NCBI RefSeq assembly: GCF_041088075.1
Contig: NZ_JBGCVY010000033.1
Span: 1-64,000 of the forward strand
DNA: 64,000 nt
From: Mucilaginibacter_A sp041088075
GTDB lineage: Bacteria; Bacteroidota; Bacteroidia; Sphingobacteriales; Sphingobacteriaceae
Direction of reading: 5' to 3'
Notes under the pieces: model-generated
The model's input: only the letters and a program-made list of their open reading frames with translations
Databases searched by the model: none
Told to the model about the DNA's origin: nothing
Position numbers and translations under genes: made by a program
Shown here: one piece after another, positions 1 to 7,837 of the stretch
How positions within the stretch are numbered: the first letter of the stretch is position 1
How the letters are laid out: each line of letters starts with the position of its first letter

Positions 1-85
1 CTTGCCCGAACTTCTCGTCTTTACGCAACAAAGACCTCAGTTCTTCCGATGTATAGTTCTTCACTGTCAATGCCACTTTGCCCAT
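1..85 (-). CDS. IS630-type transposase, N-terminal fragment cut by window edge
   Basis: Reading the minus strand from the ATG at 85 gives a 28-residue start, MGKVALTVKNYTSEELRSLL, followed by RKDEKFGQ, that runs off the window. The pattern 'hydrophobic-x-x-YT-x-EEL-x-x-LLRKDEKF' resembles the N-terminal helix-turn-helix region of IS630-family transposases and their domesticated winged-helix relatives in Bacteroidota. No catalytic DDE residues are inside the window, so the family call rests on this short stretch only. Whether the copy is intact cannot be judged. Confidence 0.45.
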   Translation of the reverse strand, partial: MGKVALTVKNYTSEELRSLLRKDEKFGQ

Positions 86-641
86 ACAGCCAAACTACAA
101 CTTTTTTATCTATTTGTAAAAATATATTGAACTTTATATAACGTTCTTTTTGCTTGAACAAAAAGAACCAAAAATTCAAGACAAACCCGATCCCTCCGGG
201 CGTTTTGTCCGGCCTTTCCGCACCTTGGCGCATACCTGCCGCTTCGGAATGTTTGGTCGTTATCTTACGCTTTTAAAATGATATTTTTTCAGATGCTTCT
301 TTTATCGGTATAAATTAGGTGAATAAAAGGAAGTTCCTGTTTTTATTGAATTGTCAGGGCCGTTTGCAGGTAGCCGCCTAGGAGCGTGGGGTTGAATGCC
401 GCCCGGAGGCGATCCGGCATTCTTGATTTTTTGGTTCTTTTTGATCAAGCAAAAAGAACGGACAAGGAAAAAACTAAATTATCGCTTTGAAGAAGATTTC
501 TCCCTTCGGGTCGAAATGACACCATTTTTATGCCGATAAAAGAAGCATGAAGAAATATCAGAAAAACACAAAAAGGCAGTAAGTTATTCCGGCTTCTAAA
601 TCTATTTTGAGGGATTCTGAAACAAGTTCAGAATGACAACA
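86..641. other. Repeat-rich intergenic spacer
   Basis: I see no convincing gene here. The stretch holds a 39-base inverted repeat (143-181 and 421-459), two copies of the dispersed 12-mer (293-304 on minus, 537-548 on plus) and a copy of the 'GTCATTTCGACC' REP-like repeat (486-520). A second repeat remnant (about 613-640) reads 'ATTCTGAAACAAGTTCAG'. Such repeat mixtures are common in Sphingobacteriaceae spacers. Confidence 0.7.
143..459. repeat. 39-bp inverted repeat bounding a 317-bp segment
   Basis: The arm at 143-181 starts GTTCTTTTTGCTTGAACAAA. The arm at 421-459 is its reverse complement with three mismatches, ending GATCAAGCAAAAAGAAC. Each arm is itself partly palindromic, because GTTCTTTTTG is followed by CAAAAAGAAC. 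The enclosed 239 bases carry no ORF of interest. It looks like a non-autonomous repeat (MITE/REP-like), but I did not find a target duplication. Confidence 0.6.
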
Positions 642-1247
642 TCATTCCTCTACAATTTCACTGTTCGGTTGCGGTTCTTCTTTGATATCTTCTTTAAAAT
701 ACTTCTTTTGGTTCAATAGAATCAGCACCACGCCAACCGAAATTGCGGCATCGGCAATGTTAAAAACCGGACGGAAAAAGATGTATTCTTCTCCGCCCCA
801 AACCGGCACCCACGACGGGAAAACGCCGGTAAGCAGCGGGAAATAAAACATATCCACCACACGGCCTTGAAATATTGGTGCGTAATGATAAATTAAACCG
901 TAAAAAGCCGAATCAATGATATTGCCCAAAGCGCCTGCAAAAATAAGCGCAATGGTGAGGATCAGTCCGCGGTGAAATTTATGCCTAATCAAATAAACCA
1001 AGCCGTACGCAATACCCGAAACGGCCAAAATCCGGAAAAGCGTTAAAGCCAGTTTGCCCGCTTCGCCGCCCAGTTCCCAGCCAAAAGCCATCCCGTTGTT
1101 TTCGGTGTAATGCAAAAAGCCGCGGTTGCCCAGCAGCTTAATTTCTTCGCCCAAAACCATGTGCGTGCGTACCCAGGTTTTCAAAATCTGGTCGGCCAGC
1201 ACAATAAACGCAGCAATTAAAAATGGCTTGGTGTAGGTAGATTTCAT
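642..1247 (-). CDS. lspA: Lipoprotein signal peptidase (signal peptidase II)
   Basis: LspA is the inner-membrane aspartyl protease that cuts the signal peptide of diacylglyceryl-modified prolipoproteins before the lipobox cysteine. The 201-residue product has the four expected membrane segments. The catalytic aspartates are visible as D112 in GNIIDSAF and D166 in FNIADAAIS, and the conserved VVDMF lies at 130-134. The C-terminal tail (from about 182) is acidic and charged, as in other Bacteroidota. Its ATG directly follows the stop of the DksA-like gene upstream, and ileS lies before that, so the three probably form one transcript. Many lipoproteins in this window are its expected substrates. 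Confidence 0.95.
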   Translation of the reverse strand: MKSTYTKPFLIAAFIVLADQILKTWVRTHMVLGEEIKLLGNRGFLHYTENNGMAFGWELGGEAGKLALTLFRILAVSGIAYGLVYLIRHKFHRGLILTIALIFAGALGNIIDSAFYGLIYHYAPIFQGRVVDMFYFPLLTGVFPSWVPVWGGEEYIFFRPVFNIADAAISVGVVLILLNQKKYFKEDIKEEPQPNSEIVEE

Positions 1248-1640
1248 TTAATACTGTTTCATTTTGGCTTCCATGCTCAAAGTGGTATGCGGCACGGCGC
1301 GCAAACGCTCTTTCGGGATCAGTTTTCCGGTTTCGCGGCAAAGGCCGTAAGTGCGGTTTTCGATGCGGCCCAAAGCAGCTTCCAATTGTTCGATAAACTT
1401 TTTCTGGCGTGCGGCCAACTGGTTGATCTGCTCTTTTTCCATCGTGGCCGATCCGTCTTCCAAAGTTTTATAAGTCCCGGAAGTATCGTCAGTGCCATGC
1501 GAGTTCGGACTGCTTAAAGAAGAAGTAAGTGCGTTGAGTTCTTGTTTTGCTACGCGGAGTTTTTCTAAAATAAGGTCTTTAAATTCTTTTAGTTCAGTAT
1601 CAGAATATCTGTTTTTTTCGTACGCTTGTTCGTTCTTCAT
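1248..1640 (-). CDS. TraR/DksA-family protein lacking zinc cysteines
   Basis: This 130-residue protein has a charged, coiled-coil-like N-terminal half (about 12-95). It ends in the conserved DksA/TraR C-terminal pattern YGLCRETGKLIPKERL then AVPHTT. Classical family members bind zinc through four cysteines and modulate RNA polymerase. Here only C101 remains, so zinc binding is unlikely, which is usual for the Bacteroidota branch linked to ileS. It sits between ileS and lspA with one-base spacing (TAA ATG) to lspA, implying co-expression. A role at RNA polymerase is inferred from the family only. Confidence 0.85.
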   Translation of the reverse strand: MKNEQAYEKNRYSDTELKEFKDLILEKLRVAKQELNALTSSLSSPNSHGTDDTSGTYKTLEDGSATMEKEQINQLAARQKKFIEQLEAALGRIENRTYGLCRETGKLIPKERLRAVPHTTLSMEAKMKQY

Positions 1641-4600
1641 CTATACTTTGGTTATTTCGATCAATATTTCTTCGTCGTTTATCGTTGCTTTTTCGCCTTT
1701 GTTAAGCTGCGTATCCAATATCAAATCAACGGCCAGAATTTCGGCGCAAATATAGGATAAATTGTTGCTTACCGCTTCTGCAATGGCCACACCGCCATTT
1801 AACTTAACATTAATTTTATCAGTTACCTCGAAACCGCTGCTTTTGCGCAGGTTTTGGATGCGGTTTATCAGTTCGCGGGCAATGCCTTCCTGCTTCAATT
1901 CGTCGGTTAAAGCCACATCCAGCGCAACCGTAAGCTTTCCTAAACTTGCAACTTGCCATCCCGGAACATCTTCGGCCGTAATTTCTACATCCGATGAAGT
2001 TAGGAGGTGTGAGGTTTGAGGGATCAGGATTTGTCCGTTTTGTTCCAGTTCGGCAATTTGTTCAGGGCTAAATCGGGCAATGGCTTCCGCAACTTGTTTC
2101 ATATCTTTCCCAACTTTTTTGCCCAAAGCTTTAAAATTCGGTTTGATTTTTTTGCTGATAAAAGAAGCATTGTCCGTAATGTACTCAATATTTTTGATGT
2201 TGGTTTCAGACAAGATCAGCTCCTTCACCTGCTCCACCTGCTGCTGGAAATGCGGGTTTAAAATCGGCAGTAAAATTTTGCTCAACGGCTGGCGGACGTT
2301 TATTCCAACTTTTTTCCGAAGCGACAACGTTAACGAAGAAATATCCTGCGCCAACTGCATCCGTTCTTCCAGTTCTTTGTCCACCAAATCCAAGTGATAA
2401 GCCGGAAAATCCGCCAGATGCACCGATTCTACGTTTTCTTTTTGGGTGATTGAGTTTAAATCTTGAAACAAACGCTCGGCAAAAAACGGTGCAATCGGCG
2501 ACATTAACTTGGCAATCGTAACCAAACAAGTGTATAAAGTTTGGTAAGCCGAAAGTTTGTCTTCGCTGTAATCGCCTTTCCAAAAACGGCGTCGGCTGAG
2601 GCGAACGTACCAGTTGCTGAGGTGCGCATCCACAAAATCCTGGATGGCGCGTGCTGCTTTTGTCGGCTCAAAATCAGCGTAAAAAGCATCCACTTCCTGG
2701 CTTAACGTGTTTAATAACGATAAAATCCAGCGGTCAATTTCGGGCCGGTTTTGTCTTTCGATGTCGGCTTCTTCATACTTAAACTGATCAATGTTGGCGT
2801 ACAAAGCGAAGAACGAATAGGTGTTGTAAAGCGTACCGAAAAACTTGCGGCGCACTTCGTCCAAACCTTCTAAATTGAACTTTAAATTGTCCCAGGGCGA
2901 GGCATTGCTGATCATGTACCAACGCGTGGCATCCGGGCCGTATTGCTCCAGAGTTTTAAATGGATCAACAGCGTTGCCCAAACGCTTGCTCATTTTGTTG
3001 CCGTTTTTATCCAACACCAAACCATTGGAAACCACGTTTTTATAAGCTACGGAATCCATCAGCATCACGGCGATGGCGTGCAGCGTAAAAAACCAGCCGC
3101 GGGTTTGGTCAACACCTTCGGCGATAAAATCTGCCGGAAAAGCGTTTTCAAAAGCTGCTTTATTTTCAAATGGAAAATGATGTTGCGCATAAGGCATCGC
3201 GCCGGAATCAAACCAAACATCAATTAAATCCGGTTCGCGGAACATTTTTTTTCCGGTGGAAGAAACCAGGATTACATCATCCACAAACGGACGGTGCAAA
3301 TCTGTCAACACAAAATTTAGTGGCATAAAAGAAGCATCAATGGATTTTTGGATTTCACTTTTCAGTTCTTCTATCGAACCGATGCAAAGTTCTTCCAAAC
3401 CATCTTCTGTCCGCCAAATCGGCAACGGCGTTCCCCAATAACGCGAACGGGAAAGGTTCCAATCCACCAAATTTTCCAGCCAGTTGCCAAAACGTCCGGT
3501 TCCGGTTGATTCCGGTTTCCAGTTGATGGTTTTGTTCAGTTCCACCATCCGCTCTTTAACCGCTGTGGTTTTGATAAACCAGCTATCTAACGGATAATAC
3601 AAAATTGGTTTATCGGTGCGCCAGCAATGCGGATAACTATGCTCGTATTTTTTTACGTCGAACGCTTTGTTGTCTTCTTTTAATTTGATGGCGATTAAAA
3701 CATCAGTCGCTTTAAAATCCGGATTAGCGCGTTCGGCCTCGCTGTAATATTCTTCTTTGACGAACTTTCCGGCAAAATCGGTTACTTCGGCAACAAAGCG
3801 GCCTTGTTTGTTCACTAACGGAACTTCTTTGCCGTTTTCATCTTTCACCAAAACCGAAGGAACACCATTTGCACGCGCAACCCGAAAGTCATCCGCACCA
3901 AAAATAGAAGCGGTGTGCACAATGCCGGTTCCGTCGTCCGTGGTAACAAAATCACCGGAAATAACGCGGAAAGCGTTTTGCTCCAAGTCTTCGTTGGAAA
4001 CATAAGGCATCAGTTGGTGATAGCGCAAACCAACCAATTCTGCACCTTTAAATTCAGCCGCAATTTCCCAGGGAATGATTTTATCTCCCGAATTATAATC
4101 AGTAAAAGAAGCATGCTCGCCTTCTTTTTTGAAGTATTGATTGATTAAATCCTTGGCCAAAACAACGCTAACGGGAGCGTAAGTGTAAGGATTAAAGGTT
4201 TTTATTTTGACGTAATTGATGTTATCGCCAACGGCCAATGCACAATTGGAAGGCAAAGTCCAGGGAGTGGTCGTCCAGGCTAAAATGGCCGTATCTTCTG
4301 TTTCTTCCTCAAACAAAACCGGAATTAACGGATGGATTTGGTTTGGAATCAGATGAAACTCCGCCGTAATCGAAGTATCTTTTACGTTGCGATAAGTGCC
4401 CGGCTGATTCAATTCGTGCGAACTTAAACCAGTGCCTGCCGCAGGCGAATAAGGCTGCACAGTGTAACCTTTGTACAGAAATCCCTTCTTATAAAACTCC
4501 TTTAAAATCCACCAAAGGGTTTCAATGTATTCGTTTTTGTACGTGATGTACGGATCTTCGAGGTCAACCCAATAACCCATTTTTTCGGTCAGGTCGTTCC

Positions 4601-4988
4601 AAACATCGGTGTAACGCATTACTTCTTTGCGGCACTCGGCGTTGTAATCTTCAATTGAAATCTTTTTGCCGATGTCGTCTTTGGTGATGCCCAACGCTTT
4701 TTCAACCGCCAATTCTATCGGCAAACCGTGCGTGTCCCAGCCGCCTTTGCGTTTTACCTGGAAACCTTTTAACGTTTTGTAGCGGCAAAAAATATCTTTG
4801 ATGGAACGTGCCATCACGTGGTGGATTCCGGGCATTCCGTTGGCCGAAGGCGGGCCTTCATAAAAAGTGTAAGGTTTGCTGGCCGGACGACTGCTGATAC
4901 TTTTTTCGAAGATGTTGTTCTGCTTCCAAAATTCCAGGACTTCGTTTCCAAGCTCCGGCAGGTTAAGCTGCTTATATTCCTTGTACAT
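1641..4988 (-). CDS. ileS: Isoleucyl-tRNA synthetase with GIHH signature
   Basis: IleRS charges tRNA-Ile with isoleucine in the cytosol. The protein has 1115 residues from the ATG at 4988; a TTG lies one codon earlier. The order is Rossmann catalytic core, CP1 editing insertion with 'GTGIVHTASIFG', a KMSKR loop at about 665, and a C-terminal anticodon domain without the cysteine zinc finger of E. coli IleS. This fits the eukaryote-like IleRS2 clade. The class I signature, normally HxGH, reads GIHH (residues 54-57) after PSANGMP. That is the swapped GxHH form reported in some IleRS2 enzymes and associated with very strong mupirocin resistance. Three copies of the dispersed 12-mer lie inside the gene (2159, 3326, 4103), on the template side, encoding ASF(I/M/T) peptides. 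Confidence 0.96.
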   Translation of the reverse strand: MYKEYKQLNLPELGNEVLEFWKQNNIFEKSISSRPASKPYTFYEGPPSANGMPGIHHVMARSIKDIFCRYKTLKGFQVKRKGGWDTHGLPIELAVEKALGITKDDIGKKISIEDYNAECRKEVMRYTDVWNDLTEKMGYWVDLEDPYITYKNEYIETLWWILKEFYKKGFLYKGYTVQPYSPAAGTGLSSHELNQPGTYRNVKDTSITAEFHLIPNQIHPLIPVLFEEETEDTAILAWTTTPWTLPSNCALAVGDNINYVKIKTFNPYTYAPVSVVLAKDLINQYFKKEGEHASFTDYNSGDKIIPWEIAAEFKGAELVGLRYHQLMPYVSNEDLEQNAFRVISGDFVTTDDGTGIVHTASIFGADDFRVARANGVPSVLVKDENGKEVPLVNKQGRFVAEVTDFAGKFVKEEYYSEAERANPDFKATDVLIAIKLKEDNKAFDVKKYEHSYPHCWRTDKPILYYPLDSWFIKTTAVKERMVELNKTINWKPESTGTGRFGNWLENLVDWNLSRSRYWGTPLPIWRTEDGLEELCIGSIEELKSEIQKSIDASFMPLNFVLTDLHRPFVDDVILVSSTGKKMFREPDLIDVWFDSGAMPYAQHHFPFENKAAFENAFPADFIAEGVDQTRGWFFTLHAIAVMLMDSVAYKNVVSNGLVLDKNGNKMSKRLGNAVDPFKTLEQYGPDATRWYMISNASPWDNLKFNLEGLDEVRRKFFGTLYNTYSFFALYANIDQFKYEEADIERQNRPEIDRWILSLLNTLSQEVDAFYADFEPTKAARAIQDFVDAHLSNWYVRLSRRRFWKGDYSEDKLSAYQTLYTCLVTIAKLMSPIAPFFAERLFQDLNSITQKENVESVHLADFPAYHLDLVDKELEERMQLAQDISSLTLSLRKKVGINVRQPLSKILLPILNPHFQQQVEQVKELILSETNIKNIEYITDNASFISKKIKPNFKALGKKVGKDMKQVAEAIARFSPEQIAELEQNGQILIPQTSHLLTSSDVEITAEDVPGWQVASLGKLTVALDVALTDELKQEGIARELINRIQNLRKSSGFEVTDKINVKLNGGVAIAEAVSNNLSYICAEILAVDLILDTQLNKGEKATINDEEILIEITKV

Positions 4989-5087
4989 CAATGCGTTTAC
5001 CTTAGATTTTTGAGGTGCAAAAATACGCTTTTTACCGAGATTTTTAATTGGATTATGTAAAACAAATCGGCCGGAATTGCATGGCCA

Positions 5088-5150
5088 ATGCTTCTTTTAT
5101 CGGCATAAATTTGGTGTTGCTCACTGTTTTTATGCCGATAAAAGAAGCAT
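5088..5150. repeat. Perfect 22-bp inverted pair of the dispersed motif between divergent genes
   Basis: The left arm at 5088-5109 (ATGCTTCTTTTATCGGCATA then AA) and the right arm at 5129-5150 are perfect reverse complements around a 19-base loop. The right side includes the five-base spacer, so pairing extends well beyond the 12-mer. It lies between the divergent starts of ileS (4988) and recO (5193), so it is not a terminator between converging genes. It could be a cruciform, an operator or a paired uptake signal. Confidence 0.9.
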
Positions 5151-5192
5151 TCGTTTTTCTGCCGATCAACCAGAATGTTTTAGTTTAGCAGG

Positions 5193-5918
5193 ATGTTACA
5201 CAAAACGCGCGGCATTGTATTTAAAACGACCGATTACAGCGAAAGCAGCGTGGTGGTGCAAATTTTTACGGAGAAATTCGGGTTGCAGGCTTACCTAATC
5301 AACGGCGTTAAAAAACCGAGGGCAAAGATTAGCCGGAACATGCTGCAGCCGCTGCATCTGCTCGAAATGGTGGTTTACCATAAACTGAACGGCAATATTC
5401 AGCGTGTTTCCGAATTGAAAAACGCACCGATTTTAACCACCATTCCTTATGATATTGTTAAAAGTTCGCTCGTTATTTTTTTGAACGAGGTGCTTTACAA
5501 AGCCGTGCGGCAGGAATCTTCAGACGAAAACCTGTTCAATTTTATTTTTTATTCAATTGAATGGCTGGACCACCAGGAGCACGGACTGGCCAATTTCCAT
5601 TTGCTGTTTTTAGTGCAGTTAAGTCGGTATCTCGGTTTTCATCCCGAACGAAACGAAGCCGGAACAGCCGCTTATTTTGATTTGAAAGATGGCTTGTTCG
5701 TGAAATCAAAACCGGAACACAACTTGTACCTCGCGCCGCCTTACACACAATATTTTAATTTATTGATCGGCCGAAATTTTGAAGATTTGCCTAAAATCCG
5801 TTTGCCCAACGATATCCGAAAATATTTGCTGGACCGATTGATTGAATATTACGCACTTCACATTGATAGTTTCGGCCAAATCCATTCGCACGAAGTGCTG
5901 GAAGAAGTGCTGGGCTAA
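5193..5918 (+). CDS. recO: DNA repair protein RecO
   Basis: RecO helps load RecA onto SSB-coated single-stranded DNA in the RecFOR pathway. The 241-residue product starts with the typical RecO OB-fold (MLHKTRGIVFKTTDYSESS, then 'IFTEKFGLQAYLINGVKKP'). It continues into the helical domain with a conserved RYLGFHP segment near 145. The usual RecO zinc cysteines are absent, as in many Bacteroidota. It is the only plus-strand gene of this block and is divergent from ileS across the inverted motif pair at 5088-5150. In natural transformation, RecO can act on incoming DNA; nothing here ties it to the motif beyond position. Confidence 0.93.
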   Translation: MLHKTRGIVFKTTDYSESSVVVQIFTEKFGLQAYLINGVKKPRAKISRNMLQPLHLLEMVVYHKLNGNIQRVSELKNAPILTTIPYDIVKSSLVIFLNEVLYKAVRQESSDENLFNFIFYSIEWLDHQEHGLANFHLLFLVQLSRYLGFHPERNEAGTAAYFDLKDGLFVKSKPEHNLYLAPPYTQYFNLLIGRNFEDLPKIRLPNDIRKYLLDRLIEYYALHIDSFGQIHSHEVLEEVLG

Positions 5919-5953
5919 AAAAAGCAGTTACTTCAGCTTAACTATTGGCAACA

Positions 5954-6142
5954 TTAAAACACAAAATCCGTTTCCTGCAACTGCTTTAATAGTTGTTCGC
6001 AACTTGTTTTATCCGGTGTAAATGTTAATGAACAGGCTTTGCACTTCAATTCGGTTGCAAATAAAATTTGTTCTAAGGGCGTGTAAATAAAGAAGTTGCA
6101 GCCTGGGCAATGAGTGCCAAGCTGGTTTAATTTGTTTTCCAT
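5954..6142 (-). CDS. Small zinc-ribbon protein
   Basis: The 62-residue product carries two cysteine knuckles, HCPGC (about 11-15) and CKAC (about 34-37), spaced as a zinc ribbon. The rest is acidic or hydrophobic, with no other domain. An overlapping ORF in another frame (6009-6215) lacks any such pattern and is treated as a shadow. It is the last of three same-strand small genes (6796 to 5954) after a gap of about 100 bases. I do not recognise the family; metal binding is a reasonable inference from the cysteines alone. Confidence 0.6.
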   Translation of the reverse strand: MENKLNQLGTHCPGCNFFIYTPLEQILFATELKCKACSLTFTPDKTSCEQLLKQLQETDFVF

Positions 6143-6241
6143 GTTGGCTTTGTACGCTAAGCAGCAGCCTGATGTTTTGATATAACGGTGCCGTTTCGCG
6201 TATTATTGGTGCCATTGCAAAACCGGTAACTGAATGAACAA

Positions 6242-6604
6242 TTATTCAGTCAAAATTTTATAATGGTCTTCCCCAAGTTTGTCCAACGTGTTTTCGTGTT
6301 CCCTGATCTGTGTTTTTAGATGTTCAATTTCTAACAGGTCAACAGTTTCTAATAAATCCTTTTTTCTGCGGGCAATCAATTTGGTGTAATATTTTACACC
6401 TCTTTTGTAATTGATTTCTTTTACCAATTGGTTGCCCAAATAAATAATCCCGAAAACAACAATTGGGATTAAGGAGATGATAGTCACACGAAGCGTGTTG
6501 TTTTCTATTAAACCGGCAAGAACTTCGAAGAAGGTAGTTAAACCTATTGTTAAAGTAGTGGTTGCGTTTTTTACAGAAATATCCGGTTTAGAAACTGCCT
6601 GCAT
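6242..6604 (-). CDS. Small membrane protein with coiled-coil tail
   Basis: This 120-residue protein has two hydrophobic stretches, about residues 17-33 (TIGLTTFFEVLAGLI) and 38-57 (VTIISLIPIVVFGIIYLG). A lysine/glutamate-rich helical tail from 60 to 118 probably forms a coiled coil. Its ATG immediately follows the stop of the upstream small gene, so the two are translationally linked. I do not recognise a named family. The arrangement suggests a helical hairpin anchored in the inner membrane with a cytosolic tail. Confidence 0.65.
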   Translation of the reverse strand: MQAVSKPDISVKNATTTLTIGLTTFFEVLAGLIENNTLRVTIISLIPIVVFGIIYLGNQLVKEINYKRGVKYYTKLIARRKKDLLETVDLLEIEHLKTQIREHENTLDKLGEDHYKILTE

Positions 6605-6796
6605 TTACAACTGCATCAGCTTTTCGCTGTCTTCGCGTGTGTAGTTTTTAGAAACAGTAACGCTGCGGTCGCCTTTAACAAAAGTGATGGTATCAGAATG
6701 TTTAATTTGCCAAAAGTACAATACGATTACGCGGATACAGGCAATTAAACTTATAACAGCTACAACAATTGCAATATATAAATAAGTGTTGTTCAT
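6605..6796 (-). CDS. Small single-pass membrane protein, EACC1-like tail
   Basis: The 63-residue product has one membrane segment (about 5-30) followed by the short motif TFVKGDRSVTVSKN and a helical end (REDSEKLMQL). The 'hydrophobic-x-GDR-x-V-T-V' strand followed by a helix resembles the small EACC1-type components described next to effector domains in bacterial conflict systems. That similarity is from memory and short, so I hold it loosely. It begins the three-gene minus-strand cluster that ends with the zinc ribbon at 5954. Confidence 0.6.
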   Translation of the reverse strand: MNNTYLYIAIVVAVISLIACIRVIVLYFWQIKHSDTITFVKGDRSVTVSKNYTREDSEKLMQL

Positions 6797-7006
6797 TTAA
6801 TTTTCTATTAGGTTATAACAAAGATACTAAAGCTGGATAATCCAAACACAAATAAAGGATGAAAATTATTAATAAAAAACCAAAGCGTGCTCGTTATTCT
6901 TTTCAACCTGATGCTTCTTTTACCGCCTCTTTTTAAGTCTCAAAAACCAAAAACCATTTTTCGTGTTACCCCCTTTTATTATCACGATACTTAAACAATT
7001 ACGATT

Positions 7007-7189
7007 ATGGGACTCGATTTAAAAGGCAACTGGAACCAGTTAAAAGGCAAAGTAAAACAAGCTTACGGCGATTTGACTGACGATGATTTGAAACACGAAG
7101 AAGGTAAAGACGACGAACTGTTGGGCAAGCTGCAAACCAAAACCGGCAAAACCCGCGACCAAGTGGTAAGCTGGCTGGAAAGCTTGTAA
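7007..7189 (+). CDS. CsbD-family stress protein
   Basis: This 60-residue hydrophilic protein matches the CsbD family: 'LKGNWNQLKGKVKQAYGDLTDDDL', a short acidic loop, then 'LLGKLQTKTGKTRDQV'. CsbD proteins are abundant under general stress and stationary phase, but their biochemical role is unsettled. The gene is monocistronic and converges on the Uma2 gene. Its TAA stop overlaps a copy of the dispersed motif (ATACTGTTTTTA, 7189-7200). An imperfect AAGGAA/TTCCTT hairpin with a T-run (7212-7240) follows as a likely terminator. Confidence 0.9.
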   Translation: MGLDLKGNWNQLKGKVKQAYGDLTDDDLKHEEGKDDELLGKLQTKTGKTRDQVVSWLESL

Positions 7190-7211
7190 TACTGTTTTTA
7201 CCGTATAAAAT

Positions 7212-7240
7212 TTAAGGAAGCTTGATTGCAGGTTTCCTTT
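7212..7240 (+). terminator. Terminator after csbD
   Basis: An AAGGAAGC...TTTCCTT stem with a loop of about 12 bases is followed by six T. It sits between the convergent csbD and Uma2 genes. Confidence 0.5.
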
Positions 7241-7241
7241 T

Positions 7242-7799
7242 TTATTGCTCAAAAAGTTCTTGAAGATTAACCGTAAAACCTTGTAAAATGGTGGAATGAA
7301 AAACACCCGGTTGCTTTACTTTTTGATCCAACACAAATATTTCTTCCTTTAAAACATGCACCTCGACCATTTGCTGTATTGGGTCTATGATGATGTATTC
7401 CCGAACGCCGTACTTTTCGTACAAATCTTTTTTCTGGCGTAAATCATAATAAGCGTTGGAAGGCGAAAGAATTTCTATTACTAAATCTGGGGTTCCTTCA
7501 ATTTTATCTTTAACAATTACTGTTTTTTTTTCCTTAGAAAAATAAATCAGGTCTGGCTGAAGAACATTTCCATCATTAAAATAAATATCAAGGGGCGCAG
7601 CCGAGGCGTAACCTTTATTTTTTGTTGCTTTTAAATAATTGTTTAATAAGGTGGACAGTTCAAAGGATATGCTTTGGTGATAAGGGTTAGGCGAAGGAGA
7701 CATAATCAAATCATAATTTATCAACTGAAAGGGCGCACCTTCTTCCAAAAGCATGTAATCCTTAACCGTGTATTTGTTTTTCGTTTCGGTAGTCTGCAT
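7242..7799 (-). CDS. Uma2-family (DUF820) restriction-endonuclease-fold protein
   Basis: Uma2 proteins have a PD-(D/E)xK nuclease fold and occur mostly in cyanobacteria and some Bacteroidota; substrates are unknown. The 185-residue product shows the family core: QPDLIYFS (P82-D83), GTPDLVIEILSPSN (D105, E109) and the 'DLRQKKDLYEKYGVREYIIID' segment with the lysine pair at about 123-124. The length is typical. It stands alone, convergent with csbD and 38 bp from the divergent surE start. Possible roles range from defence to mobile selfish nuclease; the sequence cannot decide. Confidence 0.88.
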   Translation of the reverse strand: MQTTETKNKYTVKDYMLLEEGAPFQLINYDLIMSPSPNPYHQSISFELSTLLNNYLKATKNKGYASAAPLDIYFNDGNVLQPDLIYFSKEKKTVIVKDKIEGTPDLVIEILSPSNAYYDLRQKKDLYEKYGVREYIIIDPIQQMVEVHVLKEEIFVLDQKVKQPGVFHSTILQGFTVNLQELFEQ

Positions 7800-7837
7800 C
7801 TATCAAATATAAAAAATCTTATTTATAATTTCGCGGC

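Noticed and set aside
1248..1640. Missing zinc cysteines in the DksA-like protein as a mutation
   Set aside because: The YGLCRETGKLIPKERL form is usual for this Bacteroidota branch.
6009..6215. ORF overlapping the zinc-ribbon gene
   Set aside because: It lies in another frame, has no conserved pattern and covers the real small gene; treated as a shadow.
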